Below, piece by piece: positions 39,853 to 50,039 of a DNA stretch of 64,000 bases. A program made the position numbers and the translations under genes. Origin of the DNA: Marinobacter bohaiensis. Its GTDB lineage: Bacteria; Pseudomonadota; Gammaproteobacteria; Pseudomonadales; Oleiphilaceae. Below the pieces are notes generated by a model. That model was not told the origin of the DNA. It made no database searches and saw only the letters and a list, made by a program, of their open reading frames with translations. The stretch's first letter is position 1. Each line of letters opens with the position of its first letter. Location: assembly GCF_003258515.1 (NCBI RefSeq), contig NZ_QGEH01000003.1, forward strand, positions 1 to 64,000, in the 5' to 3' direction.

Positions 39853-40341
39853 TTGAGCAAGCTGACACACCTGGATGACACCGGTGCTGCGCGCATGGTG
39901 GATGTGACCGACAAGGCCGCCACCAGCCGCGAGGCGCGGGCCGAAGGCTTTATCGCCATGCAGCCGGAGACGGTGGCCATGATCATCGAAGGCGAACACC
40001 CCAAGGGGGATGTGCTGGCCACGGCGCGCATCGCCGGCATCATGGCGGCGAAGAAAACCCACGAGTTGATCCCGCTGTGTCACGCCTTGAACCTGACGTC
40101 TGTTAAGGTGGAACTGGCGCCGAAGACGGGCGACGGAGACGGTGAGAGCGGCGTGCAGATCACGGCGCGGTGCCGCCTGACCGGCCAGACCGGCGTAGAG
40201 ATGGAAGCGCTGACCGCGGTCAATATCGCGGCGCTGACCCTCTACGACATGTGCAAGGCGGTGGACCGCGGCATGGAAATCGGCCGGGTCCGGCTGTTGG
40301 AAAAACAGGGCGGCCGGTCCGGACACTGGAAGCGGAGCTGA
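39853..40341 (+). CDS. moaC: Cyclic pyranopterin monophosphate synthase
   Basis: MoaC converts the product of MoaA into cyclic pyranopterin monophosphate, the first stable intermediate of molybdenum cofactor synthesis. Signatures are [16 protein letters not shown] at the start, [20 protein letters not shown] and [15 protein letters not shown] chose the TTG at 39853, which lies after AGGAAGCAGGA and gives 162 residues starting MSKLTHLD, as in homologues. The GTG start at 39820 would extend it upstream without family support. MoaA follows after two bases. Confidence 0.95.
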   Translation: MSKLTHLDDTGAARMVDVTDKAATSREARAEGFIAMQPETVAMIIEGEHPKGDVLATARIAGIMAAKKTHELIPLCHALNLTSVKVELAPKTGDGDGESGVQITARCRLTGQTGVEMEALTAVNIAALTLYDMCKAVDRGMEIGRVRLLEKQGGRSGHWKRS

Positions 40342-40343
40342 AC

Positions 40344-41339
40344 ATGACAGCAGCATTGGTCGACAATTTCGGACGCGAGGTCACCTACGTGCGCATCTCC
40401 GTCACGGACCGATGCGATTTTCGCTGTGTCTATTGCATGGCGGAAGACATGATCTTCCTCCCCAAGTCCCAGATCCTGTCGCTGGAAGAGATCGAAACCA
40501 TTGCCCGTAACCTGGTGGCCTGCGGGGTCACCAAGATTCGCCTGACCGGTGGCGAGCCGCTGGTCAGGCCGGGAGTGGTTGGTCTGGTGGAGCGGCTTAA
40601 GGCGATGTCCGGCCTGCGGGAGCTGTGCATGACCACGAACGGTGGCCAGCTCGATAAGTACTCGGTTCCGCTGAAAGACGCCGGTCTGGATCGCCTGAAC
40701 ATCAGCCTCGATACCCTCGACCCCGAGCGCTTCCGGCAGCTCACCCGCACCGGTCGTCTGGAGCGGGTGCTGGCCGGTATTGACGCTGCCCGTGACGCCG
40801 GTTTCGAGCACACCAAGCTTAATGCGGTGGTGCTCAAGGGGCGCAACGACGACGAAGTGGTTCCGCTGGTGCGTTTTGCCCTGGAGCGTGGGCTGGATAT
40901 CAGCTTTATCGAGGAAATGCCGCTGGGTGTGATCACCGAGCACGACCGGGCCGAAGCCTTCTGTTCCAGCGACGAAATCCGCGAGCGTCTGGGCGAAGCG
41001 TTCGACCTGAGCCCGATGTCCGTTGATACCGGTGGCCCGTCCCGCTACTGGCGGGCGGAGGGCTACGATGCCAACCGCATCGGCTTCATTTCACCCCACA
41101 GTCACAACTTCTGTGGTGACTGCAACCGGGTTCGCCTGACCACCGAAGGCCGGCTGCTGCTGTGCCTGGGCAACGAACACTCCATGGATTTCCGCGAGAT
41201 TATCCGTTCCCGCCCCGGCGATGACCAGGCTGTCCAGCGAGCCCTGCACGAGGCGATGAAGCTCAAGCCCGAGCGCCATTACTTCTCCCACGATTCCGAA
41301 CCTCAAATCCTGCGGTTCATGAACGCCACAGGCGGTTGA
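40344..41339 (+). CDS. moaA: GTP 3',8-cyclase (radical SAM)
   Basis: MoaA rearranges GTP in the first step of molybdenum cofactor synthesis. The N-terminal radical-SAM cluster site is CDFRCVYC near residue 25. The second 4Fe-4S site is in [21 protein letters not shown], and the C terminus ends in the required Gly-Gly. ATG 40344 gives 331 residues, close to the E. coli enzyme. It is coupled to moaC. Confidence 0.97.
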   Translation: MTAALVDNFGREVTYVRISVTDRCDFRCVYCMAEDMIFLPKSQILSLEEIETIARNLVACGVTKIRLTGGEPLVRPGVVGLVERLKAMSGLRELCMTTNGGQLDKYSVPLKDAGLDRLNISLDTLDPERFRQLTRTGRLERVLAGIDAARDAGFEHTKLNAVVLKGRNDDEVVPLVRFALERGLDISFIEEMPLGVITEHDRAEAFCSSDEIRERLGEAFDLSPMSVDTGGPSRYWRAEGYDANRIGFISPHSHNFCGDCNRVRLTTEGRLLLCLGNEHSMDFREIIRSRPGDDQAVQRALHEAMKLKPERHYFSHDSEPQILRFMNATGG

Positions 41340-41393
41340 TACGGAAGCGCATTTCCTACGTACGTTCTCAGGGTACGCCGACCCCGGCCATTC

Positions 41394-41402
41394 TGATAAA
41401 AT
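41394..41402 (+). promoter_or_regulatory. Candidate extended -10 promoter of ribA
   Basis: TGATAAAAT fits an extended -10 (TGn plus TAAAAT) 33 bases before the ribA start. No good -35 is seen. There is no FMN riboswitch-like conserved sequence in the short gap. Confidence 0.35.
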
Positions 41403-41434
41403 GCGCCGCCTGTTAACACGAGTGAGGTAACGCC

Positions 41435-42043
41435 GTGGCTGTTCGCTATGTCCAGAGCTGCCGACTCCCGACCCCGTTCGGTGTCTTCGACATGCATGGT
41501 TTCGAGGAACCGGATACGGGAAAGGAGCACATCGCCCTGACCCTGGGCGCCCTGGAAGGGGACGAGCCGCTGTTGGCACGCACCCACTCGGAATGCCTGA
41601 CCGGTGACGCGCTCTACAGCATGCGCTGCGACTGCGGTTACCAGCTTGAGGAAGCCCTGCGCAGCATCGCCCGCGAAGGCCGCGGCATCCTCATGTACCT
41701 GCGCCAAGAGGGCCGCGGCATTGGCCTGCTCAACAAGATCCGAGCCTACAACCTGCAGGATCAGGGGGCCGATACCGTCGAAGCCAACGAGCAACTCGGG
41801 TTTGCGGCGGATCTGCGGGACTACAGCATGTGTAAGGACATGCTCGAGCACCTGGGCATCAAGCGGCTCAAGCTGATGACCAACAACCCGCGCAAGGTGA
41901 ATGCCCTGACCGGCCTCGGCATCGACGTCGTTGAGCGCGTGCCGTTGCACGTGGGCCGTAATCCCCATAACGAGAATTATCTCGCCACCAAGCAGAGCAA
42001 GCTGGGTCATTGGCTGGAAACCCACCAGGACGACGAAGCCTGA
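41435..42043 (+). CDS. ribA: GTP cyclohydrolase II
   Basis: RibA opens the imidazole ring of GTP in the first step of riboflavin synthesis. The zinc ligands are in [40 protein letters not shown] and [17 protein letters not shown] are catalytic and nucleotide-binding blocks. The length is 202 residues. The start is GTG at 41435 after GAGTGAGGTAA. It is a stand-alone cyclohydrolase, not fused to RibB. Confidence 0.96.
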   Translation: MAVRYVQSCRLPTPFGVFDMHGFEEPDTGKEHIALTLGALEGDEPLLARTHSECLTGDALYSMRCDCGYQLEEALRSIAREGRGILMYLRQEGRGIGLLNKIRAYNLQDQGADTVEANEQLGFAADLRDYSMCKDMLEHLGIKRLKLMTNNPRKVNALTGLGIDVVERVPLHVGRNPHNENYLATKQSKLGHWLETHQDDEA

Positions 42044-42051
42044 GATAGTCT

Positions 42052-42064
42052 CCCCCCCCCCCCC
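42052..42064. repeat. Run of 13 cytosines
   Basis: A homopolymer of 13 C lies 8 bases after the ribA stop in the convergent ribA-dxs spacer. Such tracts slip during replication and are also error-prone in sequencing. Confidence 0.9.
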
Positions 42065-42213
42065 TCGCTTATGTCGCTGAAACGATCGTTTCGGAGGCCT
42101 ATACCGGGCGCCTGCGCCCGCCCATGGCCTCTGTGCAGGGTATTCCTATCGAGTTGTCGATGGCGGCTCGACAAGCCCTTCGTCCGTTTATTTAACGAAG
42201 CAGGACGCGCCCA

Positions 42214-42241
42214 GAAAAAAGGGGGGCCTTCTCGGACCCGG
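42214..42241 (-). terminator. Possible terminator of dxs
   Basis: On the minus strand GGGTCC and GGCCC can form a short GC stem with one bulged T around GAGAA, followed by CCC and six T residues. It lies 43 bases after the dxs stop. Confidence 0.4.
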
Positions 42242-42283
42242 ATGCTGACGTTTCGATTGGGTTGAAGAAGAGGAAGGGCGGCG

Positions 42284-44218
42284 CTACTTCACCGCCCGCA
42301 GCGCTTTCTGGTCGTTCATGCGTGCCAGGCGCTTCTCGATCCGGCTCTGGATGCCGTCGGTATCCAGGCCGCACTCGCTGAGCAGCTCGCCGTGCTTGCC
42401 GTGGTCGACGAATCGGTCCGGCAGGCCGATGTGCAGCAGCGAGGCGTCGATGCCTTCCTCGTTCAGGAATTCCGCCACGGCGCTGCCGGCGCCACCGGCC
42501 ACCGCATTTTCTTCCAGCGTTACCACCAGGTCATGCCGCTCCACCAGATCGCGCACCAGCTCGGCGTCAAGCGGTTTTACGAAGCGCATGTCGGCGACGG
42601 TGGCGCCTAACGCTTCGGCGGCCGGCATGGCCGCCGCGAGCAGGGCGCCGAAGTTGAGGATGGCGATGCGTTCGCCCTCGCGCACGATTCGGCCCTTGCC
42701 GATGGGGGCGGTTTTCAGGTCGGTGTCGATCACCGTGCCCGGGCCGGTCCCTCGCGGATAGCGCACCGCAGCCGGGCCGCTGTGGGCCAGGCCGGTCTGC
42801 AGCAGCAGGCGGGTTTCGTTTTCGTCCGAGGGTGCCATTACCAGCATATTGGGGACGCAGCGCAGGTAGCTCAGGTCGAAGGAACCGGCGTGGGTCGGGC
42901 CGTCTTCGCCCACCAGGCCGGCGCGGTCGATGGCGAACAGCACATCCAGGTTCTGGATCGCCACGTCGTGGATCAGCTGGTCGTAGGCCCGTTGCAGGAA
43001 GGTGGAGTAGATCGCCACCACCGGTTTGGCGCCGTCGCAGGCCAAGCCCGCGGCCAGGGTGACCGAATGCTGTTCGGCGATGGCGACGTCGTAATAGCGG
43101 TCCGGGAAGCGTTCGGCGAAGCGCACGAGGTCGGAGCCCTCGCACATGGCCGGGGTGATGCCGACCACACGCTCGTCCTGTTCCGCGCAGTCGCACAGCC
43201 ACTGGCCGAAGACGTTGGCGTACTTGGGCTTCTTCGGAGCCGGCTGGGTTTCGGCCGCAGTGACCGGCGGTTTGGGCTCGATCTTGTTGATGGCGTGATA
43301 GCCGATCGGGTCCGCCTCGGCCGGTGCAAAGCCCTTGCCTTTCTTGGTCACAATGTGCAGGAACTGCGGCCCATCCAGCTCGCGGATGTTGCGCAGGGTA
43401 TCGATCAGGAGTGGCAGATCGTGACCGTCGATGGGGCCGATGTAGTTGAAGCCCAGTTCCTCGAACAGGGTGCCGCCGGAAATCAGTCCTTTGAAATGCT
43501 CTTCGGTCTTGCGGGCCAGCGCCATCAGATTGGGTGCGCCCTGCAGAACCTTCTTGCCGCCATCGCGCACCTGGTTGTAGGTGCGGCTGGCCAGCAGCTT
43601 GGCAAAATAGTTGGACAGCCCGCCCACATTGTGGGAAATGGACATGTCGTTGTCGTTGAGGATCACCAGCATGTTGGAGCGCAGGTGCCCGGCGTGGTTG
43701 AGTGCTTCGAAGGCCATGCCGGCGGTCATCGCGCCGTCGCCGATGACGGCAATGGTCTTGCGCGGCAGATTCTGCATCTTCGCGGCGATGGCCATGCCCA
43801 GGGCGGCGCTGATCGAGGTGCTGGAGTGGCCCACGCCGAAGGTGTCGTAGGGGCTTTCGCCACGCTTAGGAAAGCCGGCCAGGCCGTCTTTCTTGCGGAT
43901 GGAGCCCATCTGCGCACGGCGTCCGGTCAGGATCTTGTGGGGATAGGCCTGGTGGCCCACATCCCACACCAGCCGGTCTTCCGGCGTGTTGAAGATGTAG
44001 TGCAGGGCGACGGTCAGTTCCAGCACGCCGAGGCCGGCCCCGAAATGACCGCCGGACTGGCCCACGCTCCAAAGCAGGTGCGCGCGCAGTTCCCGGGCCA
44101 GTTGGGGCAGTTGCTCCTCCGCCAGGTCGCGCAGTTGCTCCGGGGTGTCGATTCCGTCCAGCAGCGGTGTGTTCGGCTGGCGTGACGGAATCTCCTTGAA
44201 AATGGTCGTATCCTGCAT
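42284..44218 (-). CDS. dxs: 1-deoxy-D-xylulose-5-phosphate synthase
   Basis: DXS joins pyruvate and glyceraldehyde 3-phosphate in the first step of the MEP isoprenoid pathway. The thiamine diphosphate site is [20 protein letters not shown] through [37 protein letters not shown] and YPRGTG are the transketolase pyrimidine-domain blocks. ATG 44218 gives 644 residues beginning [12 protein letters not shown]. The TTG at 44251 is less likely. It is transcribed downstream of ispA and xseB, the conserved xseB-ispA-dxs order. Confidence 0.96.
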   Translation of the reverse strand: MQDTTIFKEIPSRQPNTPLLDGIDTPEQLRDLAEEQLPQLARELRAHLLWSVGQSGGHFGAGLGVLELTVALHYIFNTPEDRLVWDVGHQAYPHKILTGRRAQMGSIRKKDGLAGFPKRGESPYDTFGVGHSSTSISAALGMAIAAKMQNLPRKTIAVIGDGAMTAGMAFEALNHAGHLRSNMLVILNDNDMSISHNVGGLSNYFAKLLASRTYNQVRDGGKKVLQGAPNLMALARKTEEHFKGLISGGTLFEELGFNYIGPIDGHDLPLLIDTLRNIRELDGPQFLHIVTKKGKGFAPAEADPIGYHAINKIEPKPPVTAAETQPAPKKPKYANVFGQWLCDCAEQDERVVGITPAMCEGSDLVRFAERFPDRYYDVAIAEQHSVTLAAGLACDGAKPVVAIYSTFLQRAYDQLIHDVAIQNLDVLFAIDRAGLVGEDGPTHAGSFDLSYLRCVPNMLVMAPSDENETRLLLQTGLAHSGPAAVRYPRGTGPGTVIDTDLKTAPIGKGRIVREGERIAILNFGALLAAAMPAAEALGATVADMRFVKPLDAELVRDLVERHDLVVTLEENAVAGGAGSAVAEFLNEEGIDASLLHIGLPDRFVDHGKHGELLSECGLDTDGIQSRIEKRLARMNDQKALRAVK

Positions 44219-44310
44219 CCGCTCTGTATCTTCTGATTCAATATGGGGCAATTATACGGGATCACCTTCCGCGGTTTCACATTTCCGTTCGGTTAGGTGT
44301 CGCCGATGTC

Positions 44311-45201
44311 TCAATACGTGCGAGTAACGACGAAATCAGCGAGCTGGCGCAGCGGGTCGGCGCTGCTACCAAACATCGCGAGCGCCGCATTGGCTTCTTC
44401 CTGCAAGCATCGAAGATGATCGCGGGTGCCGTCAATACCCAGGCAGGCCGGATAGGTCGGCTTGTTGCGGGCGGCGTCCGAGCCCTGGGGTTTGCCGATG
44501 GTGTCGGTGGCGCCCTCGATGTCGAGCAGGTCATCCTGCACCTGGAAGGCCAGGCCCAGGGCCCGGCCGTAAGTGGCCAGGGCCTGGCGCTGGTCGTCAT
44601 CGGCGCGTTCGGAAGCCAGGGCGCCCAACTGGATGCTGGCCTCGATCAACGCTCCGGTCTTGCAGCGATGCATGCGCTGCAGGGCTTCCAGGGGCAGGGT
44701 TTCCCCCACCGCGCCCAGATCGATCGCCTGACCGCCGACCATGCCGTTGCGACCGGCCGCGTTGGCCAGGATGCGCAGCATCGGCACCCGGGTGGCGTCG
44801 GCGAAATCGCCATAGGCGGCGAGAGCCTCGAACGCCAGGGCCTGCAGGGCGTCACCGGCGAGGATGGCGGTCGCTTCGTCGTAGGCGATGTGCACGGTCG
44901 GCTTGCCGCGGCGCAGGGCGTCGTCGTCCATGGCCGGCAGGTCGTCGTGGACCAGTGAGTAGGCGTGAATCAGTTCGATGGCGCAGCCCGGCACCAGGGC
45001 GTGCTCGGGGGTGCCTCCAGCGGCGCTGGCAGCCGCCATGGCCAGGATTGGGCGGATGCGTTTGCCGCCGCCCAGGACGGCATAGCGCATGGCCTCCTGC
45101 AGGCGTGGATCCGGTGCGGAGGCGTCGTCGAGCCAGCCGTCGAGGGTGGTTTCGATGGCCTGGCGCCAGGCCGTCTGGTCGGGAAGGGTGGTGGCGCTCA
45201 T
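44311..45201 (-). CDS. ispA: Farnesyl diphosphate synthase
   Basis: IspA condenses isopentenyl and dimethylallyl diphosphates to farnesyl diphosphate, the precursor of undecaprenyl and quinone tails. The first Asp-rich motif is SLVHDDLPAMDDDALRRG and the second is QVQDDLLDIEG. GGKRIRPIL lies near the N terminus. The length is 296 residues. It overlaps the xseB stop by 4 bases and precedes dxs by about 90 bases. Confidence 0.96.
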   Translation of the reverse strand: MSATTLPDQTAWRQAIETTLDGWLDDASAPDPRLQEAMRYAVLGGGKRIRPILAMAAASAAGGTPEHALVPGCAIELIHAYSLVHDDLPAMDDDALRRGKPTVHIAYDEATAILAGDALQALAFEALAAYGDFADATRVPMLRILANAAGRNGMVGGQAIDLGAVGETLPLEALQRMHRCKTGALIEASIQLGALASERADDDQRQALATYGRALGLAFQVQDDLLDIEGATDTIGKPQGSDAARNKPTYPACLGIDGTRDHLRCLQEEANAALAMFGSSADPLRQLADFVVTRTY

Positions 45202-45455
45202 TGCCCCTCGTCTTCCTCGTGGAACGGTTGCGTGACGAATTCATCGCCGTCCGCCTTGACCAGCTGCTCCACCCGCTGTTCGGCCTGTTTGAGGGCCTGC
45301 TGGCATTCGCGGGTCAGTTTGACGCCACGCTCGAACGCCGCCAGGGATTTCTCCAGCGGCAGGTCGCCCTGTTCCAGGTCGCGCACCAGGGTTTCCAGCT
45401 CGTTCAGGGACTTTTCGAAGTCGGCGATGGTGACGCCGGCGGTCTCGTCGCTCAT
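45198..45455 (-). CDS. xseB: Exodeoxyribonuclease VII small subunit
   Basis: XseB forms with XseA an exonuclease that degrades single-stranded DNA. The 85-residue product has the small-subunit signature FEKSLNELETLVRDLEQGD followed by LPLEKSLAAFERGVKL, a helical hairpin. The ATG at 45455 is the family start. The longer frame that begins at 45578 crosses into the PilZ promoter region. It is the first gene of the xseB-ispA-dxs operon. Confidence 0.94.
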   Translation of the reverse strand: MSDETAGVTIADFEKSLNELETLVRDLEQGDLPLEKSLAAFERGVKLTRECQQALKQAEQRVEQLVKADGDEFVTQPFHEEDEGQ

Positions 45456-45567
45456 GACGGGAAATCTCCGCGGATGATCGGTTTCCGGCGGAGTATACCA
45501 GAGCGGACACTGTTTGCGTTGGCTGCCGCCGGATCGACGGCTATGCTGGTGAAAACGGTGGCACAGG

Positions 45568-46164
45568 ATGAGTGGCATGGAGTCAACGGGCTGGCAGGGC
45601 AGGGATCGCAGACGTTTCTATCGGGTGGACGACCGGGTCGCCCTGCGTTACGTGCGCCTCTCCGACGAGGCCTCCCTGTCCGGAGAAATGCAGGACCTTT
45701 CTCTGCGTACCCGACTGGCGGACCTGGATCTGGCGCTGGACGAAGCCATGGGGCGTTTTGCCGAACAGTCGCCGGCCGGGCAGACCGTTGCCGATCTGCT
45801 CAACCGCAAGCTCGAACTCGCCCTGGAAGCGGCGGGCGTGGGGCGGCAGGCCAACGGCGATCCCAGCCTGATCACTCGTGACATCAGTCTCAGTGTGGGT
45901 GGTTTCGCTTTCGCCACCGAGGAGCGGATCGCCGTCGGCGAGAACCTGTTGATCGATCTGCTGTTCTACCCGGAAAGGCGCACGGTGCGGGCGTTGGCCC
46001 GGGTGGTGGCCAGCGAGCCGGCCGCCAGCGGGCAGTTGCTGCGATTGGACGTGGCGCGTATGGGGGATGCCGACCGGGAAATCCTGATGGGGCACATCAT
46101 GCGCCTGCAGAGCGAACGCATCCGGGCCCGGTCTGGCCCCGAAGACCCGCCCGCCGAGTCATGA
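45568..46164 (+). CDS. PilZ-domain protein with helical insertion
   Basis: This is probably a cyclic-di-GMP-binding protein. The two ligand motifs of PilZ are visible: the basic RRRFYR at 14-19 and DISLSVGG at 105-112. They are separated by about 85 residues instead of the usual 20-35. The intervening part looks helical (ADLDLALDEAMGRFAEQ, ADLLNRKLELALEAAG), a layout I recall from other gammaproteobacterial PilZ proteins. The length is 198 residues. It diverges from xseB and its 3' end overlaps the convergent NRDE gene by 6 bases. Its target is unknown. Confidence 0.8.
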   Translation: MSGMESTGWQGRDRRRFYRVDDRVALRYVRLSDEASLSGEMQDLSLRTRLADLDLALDEAMGRFAEQSPAGQTVADLLNRKLELALEAAGVGRQANGDPSLITRDISLSVGGFAFATEERIAVGENLLIDLLFYPERRTVRALARVVASEPAASGQLLRLDVARMGDADREILMGHIMRLQSERIRARSGPEDPPAES

Positions 46165-46923
46165 TGGCCTGATCCAGCGGAACGTCTGGCGCGGTCCGGT
46201 CTCCCCCCGGGCCCGCCAGTTCTGCTCGGTGACCTGGATCTCACCGTTCCGATGCACGCTGACAATGGTCGTCGCTCGGGTGCCGTAGTGCTCGCTGCGG
46301 ATAAACGGCGCCGAGAGGAAGCGTTCACGCTCCAGTCCCACCCCGGTATCCGGCAGGAAGGCATCGGGAGCCGGCGTGGTGTCCATCAGTGCCTCGATAA
46401 GGGCGTCGTGCAGATCCGCCACCGGTGTCTCCCGCATATGCTTCACCAGGCTGTGGCGCAAGCGGACCAGTTTGGGCCAGGGGCTCTGCAGCAGGTGATT
46501 GCTCAGGCCATAGGCCCCGCGGAAGAGCGTGCGTCCGGGATGGCTGTCGCGATTGCTGTAGTACCAGCCCCGCTGGCCATTGGCGCGCACCAGGTTGTAG
46601 CCGGCGAACTGCGCGTGGCTGGCATCCAGTTCCCGTTTAAGATCGCCGGTGTTTCGTTCCAGCGCCGCAATGGGCAGGTTTCCCCGCGACCGCTCGCCGG
46701 CTTCCGGCCGACCGTCCCGCACGTTGGTTACCGCGGCGACAGAGCCGTCCCGGGTGATGGCCAGCCAGGTGCCTCCGGAACGGCTGTCGCGGCCGGCCAG
46801 GATCTCCGGTGCCGACCACCAGTGCATGGCCTCGGTGGGGCGTTCGTAGAACTCATCCCGGTTGGCGGCCACCACCAGAGGCAGGTCGGGATGCTGGTCA
46901 ATGGCAAACAGGATCAGGCACAT
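46159..46923 (-). CDS. NRDE-family (TANGO2-like) protein
   Basis: The N terminus reads MCLILFAIDQHPDLPLVVAA and continues into NRDEFYERPT, the defining NRDE motif of this family, related to N-terminal nucleophile hydrolases with Cys2. GGTWLAITRDG and AAVTNVRDG follow as expected, and YGTRATTIVSVHRNG lies near the end. ATG 46923 gives 254 residues. Bacterial members have no settled function, while the eukaryotic TANGO2 has been linked to heme or acyl-CoA handling. Confidence 0.88.
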   Translation of the reverse strand: MCLILFAIDQHPDLPLVVAANRDEFYERPTEAMHWWSAPEILAGRDSRSGGTWLAITRDGSVAAVTNVRDGRPEAGERSRGNLPIAALERNTGDLKRELDASHAQFAGYNLVRANGQRGWYYSNRDSHPGRTLFRGAYGLSNHLLQSPWPKLVRLRHSLVKHMRETPVADLHDALIEALMDTTPAPDAFLPDTGVGLERERFLSAPFIRSEHYGTRATTIVSVHRNGEIQVTEQNWRARGETGPRQTFRWIRPS

Positions 46924-47048
46924 GGTGTTCCCGGTCGTCTCCGAGGAAAAGGATTGGGTCAAGGGCCATTCGGAATCTGGCAAGTGATCCATGGCATAGC
47001 CCTGTGTATCATACGGGCCTTTGCGATGGCTATTGGAGCGGTTTGGCG

Positions 47049-47843
47049 ATGGACCTGGCGTTGCTGTTGACGATCTACCTGGCTCTGGGCGCCCTCGCCG
47101 GCGTACTGGCGGGCCTGTTCGGCATCGGCGGCGGTCTGGTTATCGTGCCGGTACTGATCTTCGGCTTCGCCCGGCAGGGCGTCAGCGGCGACGTGGCGGC
47201 CCATCTGGCCGTGGGCACATCGCTGGCGACCATCATCTTCACGTCGCTCAGCTCGATCCGCTCCCATCACCAGCATCGCGCGGTACGTTGGGAGCTGTTC
47301 CGACCCATGGCGCTGGGGATCGTGATCGGTGCCATGCTGGGTGCCTGGACCGCCTCCCTGCTGCCCGGTGATGTGCTGGAGCTGGTGATCGGCGTGTTCG
47401 TGATCCTGGTGGGGCTGAAGATGCTGCTCGACGTTAGACCCAAACCGGGGCGTGATGTGCCGGCGCGCCCCGGTCTGGTCGCCGCCGGCGGTGGTGTGGG
47501 CTGGGCGTCCGCCATTTTTGGCATCGGCGGTGGCACCCTCACGGTTCCCTTCCTGAGCTGGTGCAACGTGCGTATGCAGCAGGCGGTGGGAACTTCCGCC
47601 GCCTGCGGCCTGCCTATAGCCGTCGCCGGCGCCCTGACCAACGTCGCCACCGGCTGGCAGTCGCCGGAGCTGCCATCGTACAGCCTGGGGTTCATTTACC
47701 TGCCGGCTTTGCTTGGCATCGTGCCGACCAGTGTCCTGTTCGCACGCCTCGGAGCGGCGCTGGCCCATCGGCTGGATGCGGCGCTGCTGAAACGGATTTT
47801 TGCCCTGATCCTGTTGGTGATCGGTGTCCGCTTCCTGCTTTGA
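47049..47843 (+). CDS. TauE/SafE-family membrane transporter
   Basis: This is a polytopic inner-membrane protein of the TauE/SafE family, thought to export sulfite or organosulfonates. The duplicated family motif is visible as LAGLFGIGGGLVIVPVLI in the first half and SAIFGIGGGTLTVPFL in the second. About eight hydrophobic segments span 264 residues. ATG 47049 starts just before the first helix. The neighbours are unrelated and do not identify a substrate. Confidence 0.88.
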   Translation: MDLALLLTIYLALGALAGVLAGLFGIGGGLVIVPVLIFGFARQGVSGDVAAHLAVGTSLATIIFTSLSSIRSHHQHRAVRWELFRPMALGIVIGAMLGAWTASLLPGDVLELVIGVFVILVGLKMLLDVRPKPGRDVPARPGLVAAGGGVGWASAIFGIGGGTLTVPFLSWCNVRMQQAVGTSAACGLPIAVAGALTNVATGWQSPELPSYSLGFIYLPALLGIVPTSVLFARLGAALAHRLDAALLKRIFALILLVIGVRFLL

Positions 47844-47890
47844 GGCTGCGCGGATAATCGATTGCCCGGACTCGCATAGAGAGAGATTGC

Positions 47891-48679
47891 ATGCTGCGTT
47901 ACCCACAGATTGACCCGATCGCGATATCGCTCGGCCCGCTGAAAATCCACTGGTACGGGCTGATGTACCTGATCGGCTTTGCCGTCGGCTGGTGGCTCGG
48001 GCGTCTGCGCACCCGCAAGCCCTGGTCGCCGGTCAACGAACAGCAGATGGGCGATCTGCTGTTCTACATCGCCCTCGGGGTGATTCTGGGCGGTCGTTTC
48101 GGCTACGTCGTCTTCTACAACTTCCCGACCTTTATGGGCGATCCACTGTGGCTGTTCCGGGTCTGGGAAGGGGGCATGTCGTTCCACGGCGGCCTGATCG
48201 GGGTGATCCTGGCCATGTGGTGGTACGGTCGCAAGCTCAACTGCGGCTTCTTCGCGCTGGCGGATTTCGTCGCGCCGCTGGTGCCGGTCGGTCTCGGCGC
48301 GGGGCGTATCGGCAACTTCATCAACGGCGAACTCTGGGGCAAGCCCACCGACGTGGCCTGGGGCATGGTCTTTCCCACCGCGCCGGATGCCCTGGCGCGG
48401 CACCCCTCGCAGCTGTACCAGTTCGCGATGGAGGGCGTGCTGCTGTTCGCCGCCCTGTGGCTGTTCTCCAGCAAGCAGCGGCCGCGCATGGCCGTGTCCG
48501 GATTGTTCCTGACTCTCTACGGCTGTTTCCGTATCATTGCCGAATTCTTCCGCCAGCCGGACCCGCAACTGGGTTACCTGGCGTTTGACTGGGTCACCAT
48601 GGGGCAGGTTCTGTCGCTGCCGATGGTGCTGGCCGGCATACTCATGATGGTTTGGGCATACAGGAGAAAGGCAGCATGA
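47891..48679 (+). CDS. lgt: Prolipoprotein diacylglyceryl transferase
   Basis: Lgt attaches diacylglycerol from phosphatidylglycerol to the lipobox Cys of prolipoproteins, such as LpoA in this window. Signatures are [30 protein letters not shown] with the essential His, and [17 protein letters not shown], the Lgt signature. The length of 262 residues and seven membrane helices fit. Its stop overlaps the thyA start (ATGA), the common lgt-thyA pairing. Confidence 0.97.
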   Translation: MLRYPQIDPIAISLGPLKIHWYGLMYLIGFAVGWWLGRLRTRKPWSPVNEQQMGDLLFYIALGVILGGRFGYVVFYNFPTFMGDPLWLFRVWEGGMSFHGGLIGVILAMWWYGRKLNCGFFALADFVAPLVPVGLGAGRIGNFINGELWGKPTDVAWGMVFPTAPDALARHPSQLYQFAMEGVLLFAALWLFSSKQRPRMAVSGLFLTLYGCFRIIAEFFRQPDPQLGYLAFDWVTMGQVLSLPMVLAGILMMVWAYRRKAA

Positions 48680-49515
48680 AAGCCTATCTGGACTTGATGC
48701 AGGACGTGGTCGACAACGGCCTCGATCGCGGGGATCGCACCGGTGTGGGCACCCGCTCGGTTTTTGGGCGCCAGCTGCGGTTCGATCTGTCCGAGGGCTT
48801 TCCGCTGTTGACCACCAAGAAAGTACACCTGCGCAGCGTGATCTACGAGCTGCTGTGGTTCCTCAAAGGCTCCACCGACAACAATTGGCTGCGCGAGCGC
48901 AAGGTCAGTATCTGGAACGAGTGGGCGCTGGAAGACGGCGACCTGGGGCCGATCTACGGCAAGCAGTGGCGCAGCTGGCAGTGCCCCAACGGCGAGGTGG
49001 TGGACCAGATCAGCGAGGTGGTGGAGCAGATCCGCAACAAGCCCAACTCGCGTCGCCTGATCGTCTCTGCCTGGAATCCGGCGGAGCTGCCGGACGAGAC
49101 CCGGAGCCCGCAGGACAACGCCCGCGAGGGGCGCATGGCGCTGGCTCCCTGCCACTGCCTGTTCCAGTTCTACGTGGCCGACGGCAAGCTGTCCTGCCAG
49201 CTCTACCAGCGCAGTGCCGACCTGTTCCTGGGCGTCCCCTTCAATATCGCTTCCTACAGCCTGCTGACGCACATGATTGCCCAGCAGTGCGATCTGGGCG
49301 TGGGGGATTTCGTGCACACTTTCGGTGACTGTCACCTGTACCAGAACCACCTGACCGACGAGATCGTGTTTGAGCAGCTCAAGCGTGAACCGCGGGCCCT
49401 GCCCACGCTGAACATCCGCCGCAACCCGGACAGCCTGTTCGACTACGAGCTGGAAGACTTCGAATTCGAGGGCTACGACCCGATGCCCGGCATCAAGGCC
49501 CCCATCGCCATCTGA
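48676..49515 (+). CDS. thyA: Thymidylate synthase
   Basis: ThyA methylates dUMP to dTMP with methylenetetrahydrofolate, leaving dihydrofolate for FolA encoded next. [17 protein letters not shown] is the folate and phosphate N-terminal block, and the active-site Cys is in [31 protein letters not shown] binds dUMP. At 279 residues it is slightly longer than the 264 of E. coli, because of a short insert around [19 protein letters not shown] 48676 overlaps the lgt stop. Confidence 0.97.
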   Translation: MKAYLDLMQDVVDNGLDRGDRTGVGTRSVFGRQLRFDLSEGFPLLTTKKVHLRSVIYELLWFLKGSTDNNWLRERKVSIWNEWALEDGDLGPIYGKQWRSWQCPNGEVVDQISEVVEQIRNKPNSRRLIVSAWNPAELPDETRSPQDNAREGRMALAPCHCLFQFYVADGKLSCQLYQRSADLFLGVPFNIASYSLLTHMIAQQCDLGVGDFVHTFGDCHLYQNHLTDEIVFEQLKREPRALPTLNIRRNPDSLFDYELEDFEFEGYDPMPGIKAPIAI

Positions 49516-49526
49516 GGAGCGTGGAC

Positions 49527-50039
49527 ATGCGCAAGGCACTGATCGTCGCCATGGCCCGAAACCGGGTTATCGGCCGCAACAACGCGCTGCCCTGGTACCT
49601 GCCAGGGGATCTGCGCTATTTCAAGCAGGCCACCATGGGCAAGCCCATCCTGATGGGGCGCAAGACCTTTGAATCCATCGGCAAGCCGCTACCGGGGCGC
49701 CTCAACGTGGTGATCACCCGTGATGAAAGCTGGCAGGCGCCGGCTGGTGTGGCGGTGGAGCATTCGCTGGAAGCGGCCTATCGCCGCGCCGGAGCCCAGG
49801 CGGAGCTGGATGGTAGCGAGGAAGTGATGATCATCGGTGGCGGACAGATCTACGCCGACGCCCTGGCCGATGTGGATCGCATGTACGTCACCCTGGTCCA
49901 CGACGATGTGGAGGGGGACGCCTGGTTCCCGGAAGTGAACTGGGGGCAGTGGCAGGAAATCGGACGGGAGGATTTCTCCGCGTCCGATAACAACCCGTAC
50001 GACTACAGTTTCGTCGTCTATCAGCGCCGCGGCGGCTGA
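49527..50039 (+). CDS. folA: Dihydrofolate reductase
   Basis: FolA regenerates tetrahydrofolate with NADPH. The catalytic N-terminal strand is IVAMARNRVIGRNNALPWYL, followed by LMGRKTFESIG and the NADPH loop EVMIIGGGQIYADAL. ATG 49527 follows GAGGAG at an optimal distance and gives 170 residues. It follows thyA after 11 bases. The last 19 bases overlap the 3' end of the convergent helicase gene. Confidence 0.96.
   Translation: MRKALIVAMARNRVIGRNNALPWYLPGDLRYFKQATMGKPILMGRKTFESIGKPLPGRLNVVITRDESWQAPAGVAVEHSLEAAYRRAGAQAELDGSEEVMIIGGGQIYADALADVDRMYVTLVHDDVEGDAWFPEVNWGQWQEIGREDFSASDNNPYDYSFVVYQRRGG

Noticed and set aside
41340-41434. A possible FMN riboswitch before ribA
   Set aside because: The gap is only 95 bases and lacks the conserved FMN-element blocks. 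A simple extended -10 promoter fits better.
42782-44185. A 467-codon plus-strand frame opposite dxs
   Set aside because: It is antisense to a complete dxs, with no ribosome binding site or recognisable domain.
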